DNA of 64,000 bases from Mastigocoleus testarum BC008 (GCF_001456025.1 NZ_LMTZ01000094.1:62001-126000); one strand, 5' to 3'; positions 9,054 through 18,775 are shown, counted from the stretch's first letter. A program made the numbers and translations. The notes: generated from the letters alone by a model not told the origin.

Positions 9054-9817
9054 TCTGCATTTTCTCCTTTAGATTATGTCTGTAATTAATAAATTATTAA
9101 ATTGCAACAAAAAAAGACAATGAAAAACTTCCCCAAGGGCTGGGGTATGAGAGGATTTTTGATAAATATAAAATTAAGCTTAAATATTGAAGGGCTAACA
9201 GTAGCAATTAATTAACCAGAAGTTATTTAACAATATCAGTCAGTTTAATGATATCAAGCAAATGTTAAATAATATCAACGACTATCGATAACCATATAAA
9301 AATATCCATACCAGAAAGACAAAGCAGGTATATTTTAGCTGAAAGTCGTTGCCATATCGTAAAAGCAAAAGGTTATTGGGAGTAGTCTGTTATTTTCAGT
9401 TAACCCTCTACTTTTATTGTAGCTTCAATACACTTAGTAATTTAAACTACTAAACAATGTCATTGTAAGTGCTTGTACTAATGCCGAAAATGAGTAATCT
9501 TGATTCTTTCGGTCTGTTTATTATCTCTCCCTAGGCAGAATTAAATTACCATTTTTTTATGTCATTTTAAAAGTCATCGGAGATATTAAGAGTAGCTTTT
9601 CACTCTATCAAAGTTCTATGCAAACCGTAAAAAAGATTGATTTTTTCATTTTTTTTGCTGCTTTGTGTTTAGATAACTTTCACGAACTTAAACAAGGAAA
9701 TTATTAATATTTTTTCTTAGTTTGTGCAGACATATTTAAAAATATGAAAAAATGAAAATTTTTTAGTACTTTAGTTTTATTCGCCATCGTTGAAAAAGAA
9801 GAAGAGGAGCAGTTTTG
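9054..9817. other. 764-bp AT-rich intergenic region
   Basis: This divergent spacer lies between the response-regulator operon and the lipoprotein gene. I see no coding potential, RNA gene or clear repeat. It must contain two divergent promoters; no confident -10/-35 could be fixed by eye. Confidence 0.5.
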
Positions 9818-10651
9818 ATGTTAAATAGAAAGAATTATTTGCGACAGTTTACCGTACCCACGAGCGTTTGTGCGGTTGCACTCTCCGCTTTACTTATCGG
9901 AGCTTGTAATAATACTAACCCCGAAGCTAACGCGCCGAATGAAACAACTGCATCTGAGCAAACTAATACTACGGCGTCTGAGGTTGTCAATAAAACCGAT
10001 GAGTTGATAGGCAAAACTGTAACCATTCGTAGCGAACCTGTAAAGAAAATTTCCCCAGCCACATTTACAGTTTCTGACAACCAGTTTTTTAGCGGCGAAA
10101 CAATATTAGTCGTCAATGCTTCTGGAGAGACTGCAACTCTCCCAGAAGATACTGAACTTCAGATTACCGGCGAGGTTGGGAAATTTGTAGCTGCTGATAT
10201 TGAAAGAAAATATAACCTGAAGTTAGATCCGCAACTTTACGTGGACTACGAAAGTAAGCCAGCAATAATTGCCCAGTCAATCGCACAAGCTCCTAAACCA
10301 GGTGAGATTACCAATAATCCAAGTCAGTATTATAACAAAATACTTGCTGTCCCCGGCGAAATCGAGGATGTGAAAAGTGATAATACTTTTACTTTAGATG
10401 AGGATCGCTTGATTGGTGGTAGCGACTTGCTGGTTCTAGTTGCCGATTCGAAGAAAGCTACAGTTAAAGATGGGGAAACAGTAGTCGCGACAGGGGTTTT
10501 GCGTCCGTTTATAGTTGCAGAGTTAGAGAAAGAGTACGAATTTACTTGGGATGCTGGTTTAAAGCAAAAATTAGAAGCAGAATTTAGAGATAAACCAGTA
10601 CTAGTTGCGACATCCGTATACCCTTCAGCTCTACCCGAGGAGAAAAAATAA
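9818..10651 (+). CDS. cyanobacterial lipoprotein with two related beta-rich domains
   Basis: This is a 277-residue exported protein. A type II signal peptide ends in the lipobox LIGAC, with the lipidated cysteine about 30 residues from the start. A Thr/Ser/Asn-rich linker follows. The body has two similar halves, each running from K-x-V..(I/V)x...F-T-(V/L)x(D/E)..L and ending with K-(K/R)-(E/K)-Y followed by ..KP.(L/I)(I/V)A.S. These look like duplicated OB-fold-like modules with acidic surfaces. The start is ATG 9818 because GAAGAGGAG (9801-9809) sits at proper distance; a TTG at 9815 is ignored. A terminator-like hairpin follows. Its function is unknown. Confidence 0.78.
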   Translation: MLNRKNYLRQFTVPTSVCAVALSALLIGACNNTNPEANAPNETTASEQTNTTASEVVNKTDELIGKTVTIRSEPVKKISPATFTVSDNQFFSGETILVVNASGETATLPEDTELQITGEVGKFVAADIERKYNLKLDPQLYVDYESKPAIIAQSIAQAPKPGEITNNPSQYYNKILAVPGEIEDVKSDNTFTLDEDRLIGGSDLLVLVADSKKATVKDGETVVATGVLRPFIVAELEKEYEFTWDAGLKQKLEAEFRDKPVLVATSVYPSALPEEKK

Positions 10652-10702
10652 GCGAAGTAAATACTATTTGTCCATTGGCTAAGTCTGTTCTTTAAAACTT
10701 AT

Positions 10703-10723
10703 GGGTTCCCACTAGAGGAACCC
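10703..10723 (+). terminator. hairpin after the lipoprotein gene
   Basis: GGGTTCC (10703-10709) pairs perfectly with GGAACCC (10717-10723) around a 7-base loop and is followed by TATTTAGTT. It is a probable intrinsic terminator, though the T-run is imperfect. The rest of the spacer up to 11000 is AT-rich and without visible features. Confidence 0.6.
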
Positions 10724-11000
10724 TATTTAGTTAGCTGTTATGTTTATACCCATTTAGCAAACGATCTTAAATTTAAAGAAAAAATTACTAACGAAACAAT
10801 TAATAGGAACATTAAAAATTATTAGATAACTGGCTTTAAAAATAAGCTCAAATCCTCGATTACGACGGTTAATTAATTACCGTATTTACCAACATATTTA
10901 TGTTATTTCAGCTACTGATGGGTAACTAAAATTATTTAACCCAAGCTGGAGTTATATAAATTACCTTCAAATTTTGAATAAATTTAAATCAGGAGAGAAA

Positions 11001-11564
11001 ATGTCAATCCCTTTGAAATCAGCTTCTCCCCCCAGCAAACAAAAATTTGCCGGTGTATTTCGCATGCTCGGTCGAATTAGTTTTTGGGCTCATATACTTC
11101 TTGGTGGTGCTGCTGGAATTATTATTTTGCTAGTGATGTTGAGTCGTAATTTCAGCAACGCAAACAATTCTTATATTGGGTTCGGAATATTTCTGGCAAT
11201 TTGTAGTATTTTGGCTGTCGGTTTTCGGATTTATTGGGCTTATCGCTATACACGTTTGGCTAGACTTCTGGAGTCGTCCGATAGGAGTGTTCATCCTCAA
11301 AAAGCAGAGGTGATCGAAGTTCTCAGAATTGGTTTATACGTCAGTCTAGCGGGACTCTTTATTGCTTTTTTAGCTACCGAACAAACTGTAATTGCTGTTT
11401 TGGCTAAATCTCTGGCTCGACCTGAAGGAGTCACAATTTACGAAGCAAGAATTGGTGTCAGACCGATAGATTTATTTCTTATACTTGCAAACGTCAATAT
11501 TATGGGAGCTCATTTTCTTGGAAGCGTTAACTCTTTAGGATTACTTGATTGGTTAGATTCTTAA
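11001..11564 (+). CDS. DUF3611 family membrane protein
   Basis: This is a protein of about 187 residues with four predicted membrane spans (about 32-52, 62-82, 113-133 and 156-176) and a short basic N-terminus ending in the RMLGRISFWAHILLG stretch. The pattern fits the DUF3611 family, found in cyanobacteria and plastids. The start is ATG 11001, with AGGAGAG about 6 bases upstream; the frame is open to a TTG at 10974 but that lies before the ribosome-binding site. It is a single gene with 153 bp before cobO. The function is not known; a thylakoid or inner-envelope location is inferred from the family's distribution. Confidence 0.75.
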   Translation: MSIPLKSASPPSKQKFAGVFRMLGRISFWAHILLGGAAGIIILLVMLSRNFSNANNSYIGFGIFLAICSILAVGFRIYWAYRYTRLARLLESSDRSVHPQKAEVIEVLRIGLYVSLAGLFIAFLATEQTVIAVLAKSLARPEGVTIYEARIGVRPIDLFLILANVNIMGAHFLGSVNSLGLLDWLDS

Positions 11565-11717
11565 ACTATTCAAACAGAGTATAAAGACTTTAGCAACCGC
11601 CATTAGCAGGAAACTGGATAGCACAAAAATGTTAAACTGTAGAGCAATTTACTTGAGTTAGATTGTAATTTTTACTGCATTTTCCTACTAAGAAACGGTT
11701 ACTTTTGTTTGAATATT

Positions 11718-12377
11718 ATGAAAACAGATGAAAATTTAGCAACAACCAACGACGCATCTATTAGAGAAGATTTATCTTTAACAAAAGAGCAGTATCGTAA
11801 AAAGATGCAACGTCGCAAAGAAGTACAAGACCAGCGTATGGCGCAAGCTGTACCTGAAAAAGGATTAATTATTGTTAATACCGGCAACGGAAAAGGCAAA
11901 ACTACAGCAGCTTTAGGAATGATACTACGTTCCCTAGGCCATGGTTACAAAGTAGCCATTATTCAATTTATTAAAGGGGGTTGGGAGCCAGCGGAGAAGA
12001 AAGTATTCGGTCCTTGGGAAGAACAAATTCGATTCCACGCGATGGGAGAAGGTTTTACTTGGGAAACTCAAGATCGCGACCGCGACATCGAAAAAGCCCT
12101 TGCTGCTTGGCAAAAAGCAAGGGAATATATCCGCAATCCGGAATTCAAATTGGTGTTGTTGGACGAAATTAATATTGCTATTAAACTTGGTTATTTGAGA
12201 GTTGATGAAATTTTAACGGGATTAGAAGAAAAGCCAGATAACAGTCATGTAATTTTAACCGGTAGGGGAGCCCCACAAGCCTTAATCGAACGCGCCGATT
12301 TAGTAACGGAAATGAATTTAATTAAACACCCATTCCGAGACCAGGGCGTAAAAGCCCAACCTGGGATTGAATATTAG
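11718..12377 (+). CDS. cobO: cob(I)yrinic acid a,c-diamide adenosyltransferase
   Basis: This is a CobA/CobO/BtuR-type ATP:corrinoid adenosyltransferase of 219 residues, which transfers the adenosyl group from ATP to reduced corrinoid in coenzyme B12 synthesis or salvage. The Walker A-like loop NTGNGKGKTTAALG is near residues 53-66. Further family motifs are QFIKGGW, GEGFTWETQDRDRD, LVLLDEIN, VILTGRGAP and the C-terminal KHPF.DQGVKAQPGIEY. The basic KKMQRRKEVQDQRM helix before the P-loop is usual for the family. The start is ATG 11718; an in-frame TTG lies 9 bases upstream. It stands alone; other cob genes are not in the window. Confidence 0.95.
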   Translation: MKTDENLATTNDASIREDLSLTKEQYRKKMQRRKEVQDQRMAQAVPEKGLIIVNTGNGKGKTTAALGMILRSLGHGYKVAIIQFIKGGWEPAEKKVFGPWEEQIRFHAMGEGFTWETQDRDRDIEKALAAWQKAREYIRNPEFKLVLLDEINIAIKLGYLRVDEILTGLEEKPDNSHVILTGRGAPQALIERADLVTEMNLIKHPFRDQGVKAQPGIEY

Positions 12378-12748
12378 ATGGTGACGGGTAATGGGTAGTG
12401 GGTACTTTTTAGATAATTCAATATAAAAATATTAGAAAATTTGTTCAATAATCCCATTCCATTACCATTGATTTTTGATTTATGTGAAAAAGGGTCTAAA
12501 AAAAGGACTTAAAAAAATAGAGTTGGAAATAATGAGGAATTGACAAAATATTAAAGCGAAATCTCAAAGATTTAGAAAAGAGAAGAGGCAACAATTTTTT
12601 TGGTTCATCCCCAAACTGCAATACAAACTAACTAATATTTGGAAAATAACAGCAAATTCGAATAACAGTATTGTTGGCGATTTGCCCACTGATACTTATC
12701 TCATAACTTTTACAATCGGAATAAATTAGAAGCATTTGTCATCCCTAA
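12378..12748. other. 371-bp spacer between convergent genes
   Basis: This AT-rich sequence lies between cobO and the convergent M15 peptidase gene. It begins with short GGTAATGGGTAGTGGGTA repeats at about 12382-12405. No terminator with good T-run, no small ORF and no RNA was recognised. Confidence 0.45.
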
Positions 12749-13585
12749 TCAGGGAGATACTGGAGTTGGTTTGAGGTTTCTCGCCCTGTAAAATGTTTCT
12801 AAACTATCGCGATCACCGACAAAACGCCAATGCCAAGGTTCATAACTTACACCTTGTGAATTATTCAGAGGAAAAGATAACTCAAAATTATATTTTGCTG
12901 CGTTGGCTTCTAACCATTTATAAGCTCTAGTATTTTCAAACTTAGTACTGAGATTAGTTGCTGGAACAGCTCCATCCCCGATATCAATCGCATAACCAGT
13001 ATGATGTTCGCTATGTCCAGGAGGAGCGCTTACAGCAGCCCGTTCAGACGGAGTTTGATTGCGACGCGCCGCAGTACCGAAGAATAGGGGATCTTGATCT
13101 TTTTCGGAGCGAAAACCAGAAAGTGGAGCTAAAATCACCCCTTGAGCCCGGGCTGCAGCTGCCATTTCTTTAAATCTCTTAGCAGCAGATGTGCGCATTT
13201 TAATTCGTCCGTCGGCAGAAATTGGCATCAATTCCGACGGTGGTGCTTCTGGGTAAGAAAAATGTCCTAGAATCGCATCACTATTTGTTTCGTCTTCGGG
13301 ATTTTCATCCTCAACAGGTGGAGTAACTTCGGATTCTACAACTGTTTGAGGATTTCTGTTATTTTCTACGAGAAAAAACCAGACACCACTAACGGTAGCC
13401 AGCAGCAAAAAACCCACAAACGAACTGATTATCAAAAACGGCGTGAGACGTATTTTTGAAGTCTGCTCTGGATTATCGCGCAATGCTGCCGGAATATCCC
13501 CGTCCATTCCAAGCGATGAATTTTCTGGCTCTTCTGGAAACCCAGCATTATTCAAGGGTCTACTCCTGCTTTTAAGTATCTTCAT
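12749..13585 (-). CDS. D-alanyl-D-alanine carboxypeptidase, VanY/M15 family
   Basis: This is a type II membrane protein of about 278 residues. A cytoplasmic N-terminus of about 45 residues is followed by one membrane span (ISSFVGFLLLATVSGVWFFL), an acidic linker and a periplasmic M15 peptidase domain. Zinc ligands are visible in SEHHTGYAID (SxHxxGxAxD) and EPWHWRF, and the upstream SGFRSEKDQ motif is typical. Such enzymes trim the terminal D-Ala from peptidoglycan stem peptides. The start is set at ATG 13585 (the MKILKSRSR reading); the frame stays open to 13618. No adjacent van-type regulator or ligase, so this is housekeeping cell-wall maturation and not resistance. Confidence 0.88.
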   Translation of the reverse strand: MKILKSRSRPLNNAGFPEEPENSSLGMDGDIPAALRDNPEQTSKIRLTPFLIISSFVGFLLLATVSGVWFFLVENNRNPQTVVESEVTPPVEDENPEDETNSDAILGHFSYPEAPPSELMPISADGRIKMRTSAAKRFKEMAAAARAQGVILAPLSGFRSEKDQDPLFFGTAARRNQTPSERAAVSAPPGHSEHHTGYAIDIGDGAVPATNLSTKFENTRAYKWLEANAAKYNFELSFPLNNSQGVSYEPWHWRFVGDRDSLETFYRARNLKPTPVSP

Positions 13586-13658
13586 AAAAGATTGTAAACT
13601 TGAGAGTAAGAGACACAATAGGTGCCATTTTACATCTTGACTCCCAGAAATACTGATT

Positions 13659-14576
13659 TTGAATAATCTCCTAGTACTATACTTTAGGCTAATAATATTA
13701 GTCCTCGTAGGATTTACCTTAGGACGTAAACTTCCAGTTAAAGTTACGAGGTATTTGGGTCAAGTACTCTTCTGGGTAGGTGTACCTATAAGTATTGTAG
13801 CTTTTTTGAGAAAAGCAGAATTATCTGGAGAAGTATGGATTGCCCCGATAATTGCCTATTTAGCTGTTTTTTTGGGGATAATCTTAGTTTTAATTGCTCT
13901 AAAAACAAAAAAATGTTTCACTCAAACTCCTCTACAGAAATCAACTGTTGGGAGCTTTATATTAACTAGTATAGTTGGAAACACCGGTTACTTAGGATTT
14001 CCAGTGACTTTAAGTTTAGTTGGTGATTCTTACTTTGCCTGGGCATTATTTTATGATTTGCTAGGAAATTTCTTTGCTGCTTACGGTTTGGGAGTACTAA
14101 TTGGGGCCCGTTTTAGCGATCGTATTCAAGAAAATTGGCAGATTGTAAAGGCAATATTAATTAATCCTGCTTTGTGGAGTTTTGGTTTTGGTTTAGCGTT
14201 TCGAGAGTTAGCAATTCCTGACTTTTTTGCCGCCCTTCTAGACATATCAGCTATGATTGCCATAAGTTTATCTCTAGTATTAATTGGAATGCGACTAAGT
14301 CAGTTAAATTCCTGGGATAATCTACCTTTGGTTACCACGAGCTTAACTATCAAAATGCTGCTAATACCTTTAATCTTAGGTAGCGCCTTACCAATATTTG
14401 GTATTAGCGGTCAAGCAGCAAAAGTGATAGTTTTGCAAATGGCAATGCCACCAGCTTTTGCAACATTGGTAATAGCTGAAACTTTTAATCTCGATCCCAA
14501 TCTCTGCGTAAGTACGTTAACATTAGGGTCTATATTGTTGTTGGTAACCTTACCAATGTGGTTGTGGCTATTTTGA
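13659..14576 (+). CDS. AEC family (auxin efflux carrier-like) permease
   Basis: This is a 305-residue integral membrane protein with roughly ten hydrophobic spans. AEC features include an N-terminal GFTLGRKLP turn, the SIVGNTGYLGFP motif in the middle and LQMAMPPAFATLVIAETF near the C-terminus, where AEC carriers have a conserved sequence. The family exports or takes up small organic acids; the substrate is unknown. The start is a TTG at 13659; no closer ATG precedes the first membrane span and I see no strong ribosome-binding site. It is divergent from the M15 gene, with 73 bp between them. Confidence 0.85.
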   Translation: MNNLLVLYFRLIILVLVGFTLGRKLPVKVTRYLGQVLFWVGVPISIVAFLRKAELSGEVWIAPIIAYLAVFLGIILVLIALKTKKCFTQTPLQKSTVGSFILTSIVGNTGYLGFPVTLSLVGDSYFAWALFYDLLGNFFAAYGLGVLIGARFSDRIQENWQIVKAILINPALWSFGFGLAFRELAIPDFFAALLDISAMIAISLSLVLIGMRLSQLNSWDNLPLVTTSLTIKMLLIPLILGSALPIFGISGQAAKVIVLQMAMPPAFATLVIAETFNLDPNLCVSTLTLGSILLLVTLPMWLWLF

Positions 14577-14582
14577 GTAAAT

Positions 14583-14605
14583 GGGTATTGCTTGGCAATA
14601 TTTCC
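14583..14605. terminator. hairpin between convergent genes
   Basis: TATTGC (14586-14591) and GCAATA (14595-14600) form a short stem extended by GGG/CCC, between the AEC permease and the convergent phosphoribosyltransferase. It probably acts on both transcripts, but the stem is short. Confidence 0.4.
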
Positions 14606-14608
14606 CGT

Positions 14609-15151
14609 TTAGGGTTTGGGAACAAGGATTTCTCCCGGTTTTGAGTTAGTTTTTTCAACTAATTCTGCCGGATTTATAAATTCATAACCCTCAAAAGGTT
14701 GATGAATCCAAGGATTATCTAAGAGATAATCAACGTAGTAGTCAGGCGTGAAAACCGAGCAATCTTTATACCAAATTACGGCTGTTCGAATTTCTACAAT
14801 CGGAGATTCACTATTACTATGCAGCCAGGGTATAGTTTCTCGGAGCGTAACTCCGGAATCTACTAGATCGTCGACCAATAATATTTGGGAACCCAACTCT
14901 TTACTAGCCATAGTTAAATGGTTAGAAAATATCAGTTGACCCCTTTGTTGTTTGCCACAATCACTATAGGAAGATGTTGCCAATATTGCCAATGGTTGTT
15001 GGTATATACGGGAGAGAATATCTCCAACTCTTAGTCCCCCCCTAGCGAGGCAGACAATTTGATTGAATTTCCAACCGGACTGGTAAATTTGAACAGCTAG
15101 TTGTTCAATTTTTTGATGGTAATCTGACCAAGATACGTAAAGGTCTGACAT
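14609..15151 (-). CDS. phosphoribosyltransferase (hypoxanthine/xanthine type)
   Basis: This is a 180-residue type I phosphoribosyltransferase. It starts with YVSWSDYHQKIEQLA, as in xanthine/hypoxanthine-type enzymes. It has the pyrophosphate loop LARGGLRVGDIL at about 38-49, and the PRPP loop ILLVDDLVDSGVTL at about 90-103. The C-terminal YYVDYLLDNPWIHQPFE fits the purine-binding end of gpt-like enzymes. It likely salvages a purine base using PRPP; the exact base cannot be read from sequence. It is a single gene. Confidence 0.85.
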   Translation of the reverse strand: MSDLYVSWSDYHQKIEQLAVQIYQSGWKFNQIVCLARGGLRVGDILSRIYQQPLAILATSSYSDCGKQQRGQLIFSNHLTMASKELGSQILLVDDLVDSGVTLRETIPWLHSNSESPIVEIRTAVIWYKDCSVFTPDYYVDYLLDNPWIHQPFEGYEFINPAELVEKTNSKPGEILVPKP

Positions 15152-15268
15152 GGGGAGAAAATCAAAAATTACAAGTTCAGAAACTACAAGTTAAAAACTA
15201 AAAGTTCAACAATTAAAAATTAAAAAAGCCGAACAAAACTATACATCTTAATATGAGCGTACGACATT

Positions 15269-16714
15269 ATGAGCTATTATGCTTCTGATAGTTTTATTGA
15301 AAATGATTCTGAACCAGAGAGTAAGATAAATTTCGCGACAAAATTAGCCTTTGGTACCGGAGATTTAGGAACAGCCATTACAAGCATGATTTTGATTTCC
15401 TATTTGTCTCCATTTTTGACAGATGTTGCTGGTTTAAATCCCATACTTGCAGGTCGAACCCAACTGGTGGGTAAAATTTGGGATGCAGTGAATGACCCGA
15501 TGGTGGGTTTTGCTAGCGATCGCACTCAAAGTAAGGAGGGAAGGCGCTACCCGTGGATGATTTGGGGAGCAATTCCTTTTGGAGTATTCTTTTTTCTGCA
15601 GTGGATAGTACCCGATCTTAATCAGTGGGGTTTATTTTGGTACTACACTATAATTTCAATTTTATTTAACGCTTTCTACACAATTGTCAACTTGCCTTAC
15701 ACTGCTTTAACAGCAGAATTGACTGAAGACTATAACGAACGGACTAGCCTCAATAGCTTCCGATTTGCTTTCTCTATTGGTGGCAGTATCGTAGCTCTAG
15801 TAATCGCTTTAATTCTGTCTGGTATTTTTCCCAATAACAGTAATCAACAATACATGTTTTTGGGCGGTATTTGCGCATTGTTATCTATAATACCACTATA
15901 TTTGTGCGTTTGGGGAACAAAAAAACAAGCTCAACGTATTGCCAAACAAAATGCCAATTTAGAAAAGCCAGTTTCCCTGTCTTTTGGAGAACAAATAAAA
16001 ATAGTTTTACACAATCGCCCCTTCTTATTCGTACTAGGTATTTATTTATGTTCTTGGATGGCAGTACAGTTGACTGCTAGTATTATCCCCTACTTTGTCA
16101 GCAACTGGATGCGTCTGGAGAAAATTCATGTAACCTTAGTGCTGCTAGCAGTGCAAGGAACAGCTATGGTTATGCTGTTTTTTTGGAGTTCCATTAGTCA
16201 ACGTATTGGCAAAAAAGCAGTTTATTTTCTGGGAACTATTTTCTGGATAATTGCCCAAATTGGATTATTTTTTCTTCAACCCGGTCAAGTTGGATTGATG
16301 TACGCTCTAGCCGTAATTGCTGGGTTAGGAATTTCTGTAGCTTATTTAATCCCATGGTCAATGCTACCAGATGTAATTGAACTGGACGAATTGAGAACGG
16401 GACAACGGCGAGAAGGAGTTTTTTATAGTTTTGTTGTCTTTGTACAAAAAATTTGTTTGGGTATTGCCATTAGTGTTGTTTTACAAAGATTGGGGACAGC
16501 AGGTTATATTAAACCCACTTTAGATGTACCTTTACCAATTCAACCTGATTCCGTATTAGAGGTAATTCGTGTATCCATAGGACCTCTACCAGCAATAGTG
16601 TTAGTTGCTGGCTTGATATTAGCTTATTTTTACCCTATTACTCGTGAGAAACACGCCCAAATGTTACTGGAATTACGAGAACGGAGAATTAGAAAAAGAA
16701 ATGCTAACGTCTAG
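15269..16714 (+). CDS. MFS transporter, GPH (glycoside-cation symporter) family
   Basis: This is a 481-residue, 12-span membrane protein of the MelB-like GPH branch of the major facilitator superfamily. Diagnostic pieces are FGTGDLGTAITS in span 1, the cation-site motif KIWDAVNDPMVGFASDRT followed by GRRYPWMIWG, and YTALTAELTEDYNERTSL after span 4. An internal loop (about 205-235) is basic. GPH members use Na+, Li+ or H+ to import sugars; the substrate here is not evident. It stands alone, with 72 bp before the methyltransferase gene, which might be co-transcribed. Confidence 0.9.
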   Translation: MSYYASDSFIENDSEPESKINFATKLAFGTGDLGTAITSMILISYLSPFLTDVAGLNPILAGRTQLVGKIWDAVNDPMVGFASDRTQSKEGRRYPWMIWGAIPFGVFFFLQWIVPDLNQWGLFWYYTIISILFNAFYTIVNLPYTALTAELTEDYNERTSLNSFRFAFSIGGSIVALVIALILSGIFPNNSNQQYMFLGGICALLSIIPLYLCVWGTKKQAQRIAKQNANLEKPVSLSFGEQIKIVLHNRPFLFVLGIYLCSWMAVQLTASIIPYFVSNWMRLEKIHVTLVLLAVQGTAMVMLFFWSSISQRIGKKAVYFLGTIFWIIAQIGLFFLQPGQVGLMYALAVIAGLGISVAYLIPWSMLPDVIELDELRTGQRREGVFYSFVVFVQKICLGIAISVVLQRLGTAGYIKPTLDVPLPIQPDSVLEVIRVSIGPLPAIVLVAGLILAYFYPITREKHAQMLLELRERRIRKRNANV

Positions 16715-16786
16715 TTCATGGGAATGCATTTTTGAGATCTAGTTTTTGTTACTTGAAAACAATTTTAGTGCCTATTTCATAAATTC

Positions 16787-17413
16787 ATGACATTGACTGA
16801 CAATCCGGACTATTGGGAAAATCGTTATCAAGAAAACAATACACCTTGGGATTTAGGACAAGCCGCTCCAGCTTTTATAAGTCTGCTCCACTCTGAAAAT
16901 CCACCAGAACCAGGACGTGCAGCAGTTTTAGGTTGTGGGCGGGGGTACGACGTTTTAATATTTGCCGAGCGCGGCTTTGATGTGATTGGATTTGATTTTT
17001 CTGCTTCAGCGATTGAGGATGCCCAAATAATCGCTGATACAGCAGGTACTTCAGCAAGGTTTATGCAAAGAGATATATTCGACCTGTCTGCAGAGTTTGA
17101 AAATTATTTTGACTATGTCATAGAACATACCTGCTTTTGTGCGATCAACCCTCAAAAGCGTTTCGATTACGTAAACGTTGTCAATTCTATTTTGAAGCCA
17201 GAAGGGGAAATGATAGCGGTGTTTTTTACCCACAATCGCCCCGGAGGACCGCCCTATGGAATTGCTCCTGCTCAAATCAAGCAATACATGCATCGCAGTT
17301 TTGAAACTATTTCTTTGCGTCCGGTAATTAATTCTGTTCCCAAGCGGATTGATGAAGAATATCTCGGTAGATTTCGACCGATCCAGTCAAGTGAAACATT
17401 TGGGGAAAATTAG
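16787..17413 (+). CDS. TPMT-like SAM-dependent methyltransferase
   Basis: This is a 208-residue class I methyltransferase of the thiopurine S-methyltransferase type. It opens with YWENRYQENNTPWDLGQAAPAF, the family signature. The SAM-binding loop is VLGCGRGYDVLIFAERGFDV, and motif II contains YVIEHTCFCAI, as in bacterial TPMT and halide/thiol methyltransferases. The C-terminal end is somewhat short and lacks the long tail of some members. Substrates could be thiols, halides, selenite or tellurite derivatives (family knowledge). Confidence 0.88.
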   Translation: MTLTDNPDYWENRYQENNTPWDLGQAAPAFISLLHSENPPEPGRAAVLGCGRGYDVLIFAERGFDVIGFDFSASAIEDAQIIADTAGTSARFMQRDIFDLSAEFENYFDYVIEHTCFCAINPQKRFDYVNVVNSILKPEGEMIAVFFTHNRPGGPPYGIAPAQIKQYMHRSFETISLRPVINSVPKRIDEEYLGRFRPIQSSETFGEN

Positions 17414-17665
17414 AATACGTGTAACAAAATTCATTAGCGGTCACATTTGCAGATAGTAGTTTTGGCTAGTGTAATGATAGTGGACAAATAATTTTTTGTG
17501 TAATATCTTGCTTTATTCTAAAATCATCTTTTGAATTACGATAAAGCAAATTAACTGCACAAGTATTGCATAACTTTAACGTAAATATAGTCAAATATAG
17601 ACATATATCACATAGTTTTTGACTGATTGGCTAAAAATGATCATATCCTCATACAAATAGCTATA

Positions 17666-17895
17666 ATGTTTATTGTCAAATATCCTTTCCCCGATGCTAA
17701 GCAAAGACAGGAAATTTGGCGGCGCATTTTCCCCAAGATATACCAACTCAAGATCTGAATTTTGCCAAACTGGCAAGATTAAATGTGGCTGGTGGTAATA
17801 TTCGCAACATTGCTTTGAATGCAGCTTTTATTGCCGCTGATTTTGGCGAGCCAGTGATGATGAAGCATATTAAGATTGCAACTCAAAGTGAGTGA
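17666..17895 (+). pseudogene. relic of the C-terminal end of an AAA-family ATPase
   Basis: An ATG at 17666 opens FIVKYPFPDAKQRQEIWRRI, the arginine-finger/lid region typical of AAA ATPases. After FPK the frame shifts by one base near 17740. It continues from 17743 as PTQDLNFAKLARLNVAGG, then NIRNIALNAAFIAADFGEP, and ends VMMKHIKIATQSE with TGA at 17893. Together these are the last 75 or so residues of a cyanobacterial AAA ATPase. No Walker A or B upstream remains. Codon pattern is still conserved, which suggests recent decay. Confidence 0.8.
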
Positions 17896-18076
17896 GTACG
17901 TACGCAAAATTAGAAATGACCCTTACAGATTCAGAAATCAAAGGCTGGGTATGAGCAAAAAAATGTAATCGAATAATGGGTTTTCTTTTTTCTTCTCGAC
18001 CGCTATAAACGATCGTCAACACCTACAACGCGATGTTCATATAAAGTAAAGATAAGTATCAAAAATTAAAAATAAA

Positions 18077-18775
18077 ATGACATCTTTAAGTTTAGAAGAA
18101 ATTTCTGCTCAATTGGAAAGCTCCAATTTACGCGATCGTATGGTAGCACTGGCAAACTTGCGCGACGTACCAGCAGAAGATGCTGTACCTTTAATTAAAA
18201 AGGTTTTGGACGATGAATCGATTCAAGTAAGAGCAATGGCTGTATTTGCTTTGGGTTTGAAACCCACTGACGAATCCTATGATATGCTGATCGAAGTTTT
18301 GTCATCCGAAGCAGATTATAGTGTCCGTGCAGATGCTGCAGGAGCATTAGGGTATCTAGGTGATATTAGAGCATTCGAACATCTATCCCGCGTGTTTTAT
18401 GAAGACACCAATTGGTTAGTACGCTTCAGCGCAGCAGTTTCCTTAGGAAATTTAAAAGATATTCGTGCTCGCGAACTACTCATTCAAGCATTAGATAGCG
18501 ATCGAGTCGTCATGCAACAAGCAGCGATCGCAGCTTTGGGGGAAATTAAAGCGGTAGATGCTTTGGAGCACATTCTTCGTTTTGCTCAGTCAGAAGATTG
18601 GTTAGTAAGACAGCGTTTAGCAGAAGCTTTGGGTCATTTACCTTCTCCCAAAAGTGTGTCTGCTTTGAAATACTTAGAAAAAGATAGTCATCCTCATGTC
18701 AGAGAAGCTGCGGCAATTTCCCTGAAACTATTAGAAGAAGCAGATAAATCTGGAGAAAGCACAAGTCACAATTAA
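18077..18775 (+). CDS. HEAT-repeat protein, NblB/CpcE-lyase-like
   Basis: This is a 232-residue all-helical protein built from about six 31-residue HEAT/PBS-lyase repeats (DESIQVRAMAVFALG, ADYSVRADAAGALGYLG, NWLVRFSAAVSLGNL, RVVMQQAAIAALGEI, DWLVRQRLAEALGHL, HPHVREAAAISL). Size and pattern match NblB-like and CpcE-like proteins, which bind phycocyanobilin attachment sites and help detach or attach bilins during phycobilisome turnover. The next gene on the same strand encodes a CpcS-like bilin lyase, which supports a phycobilisome role; the specific assignment to NblB is inference. The start ATG 18077 has no strong ribosome-binding site. Confidence 0.78.
   Translation: MTSLSLEEISAQLESSNLRDRMVALANLRDVPAEDAVPLIKKVLDDESIQVRAMAVFALGLKPTDESYDMLIEVLSSEADYSVRADAAGALGYLGDIRAFEHLSRVFYEDTNWLVRFSAAVSLGNLKDIRARELLIQALDSDRVVMQQAAIAALGEIKAVDALEHILRFAQSEDWLVRQRLAEALGHLPSPKSVSALKYLEKDSHPHVREAAAISLKLLEEADKSGESTSHN

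Noticed and set aside
17591-17776. Minus-strand 61-residue ORF
   Set aside because: Lies antisense to the AAA-ATPase relic, whose plus-strand motifs are convincing.
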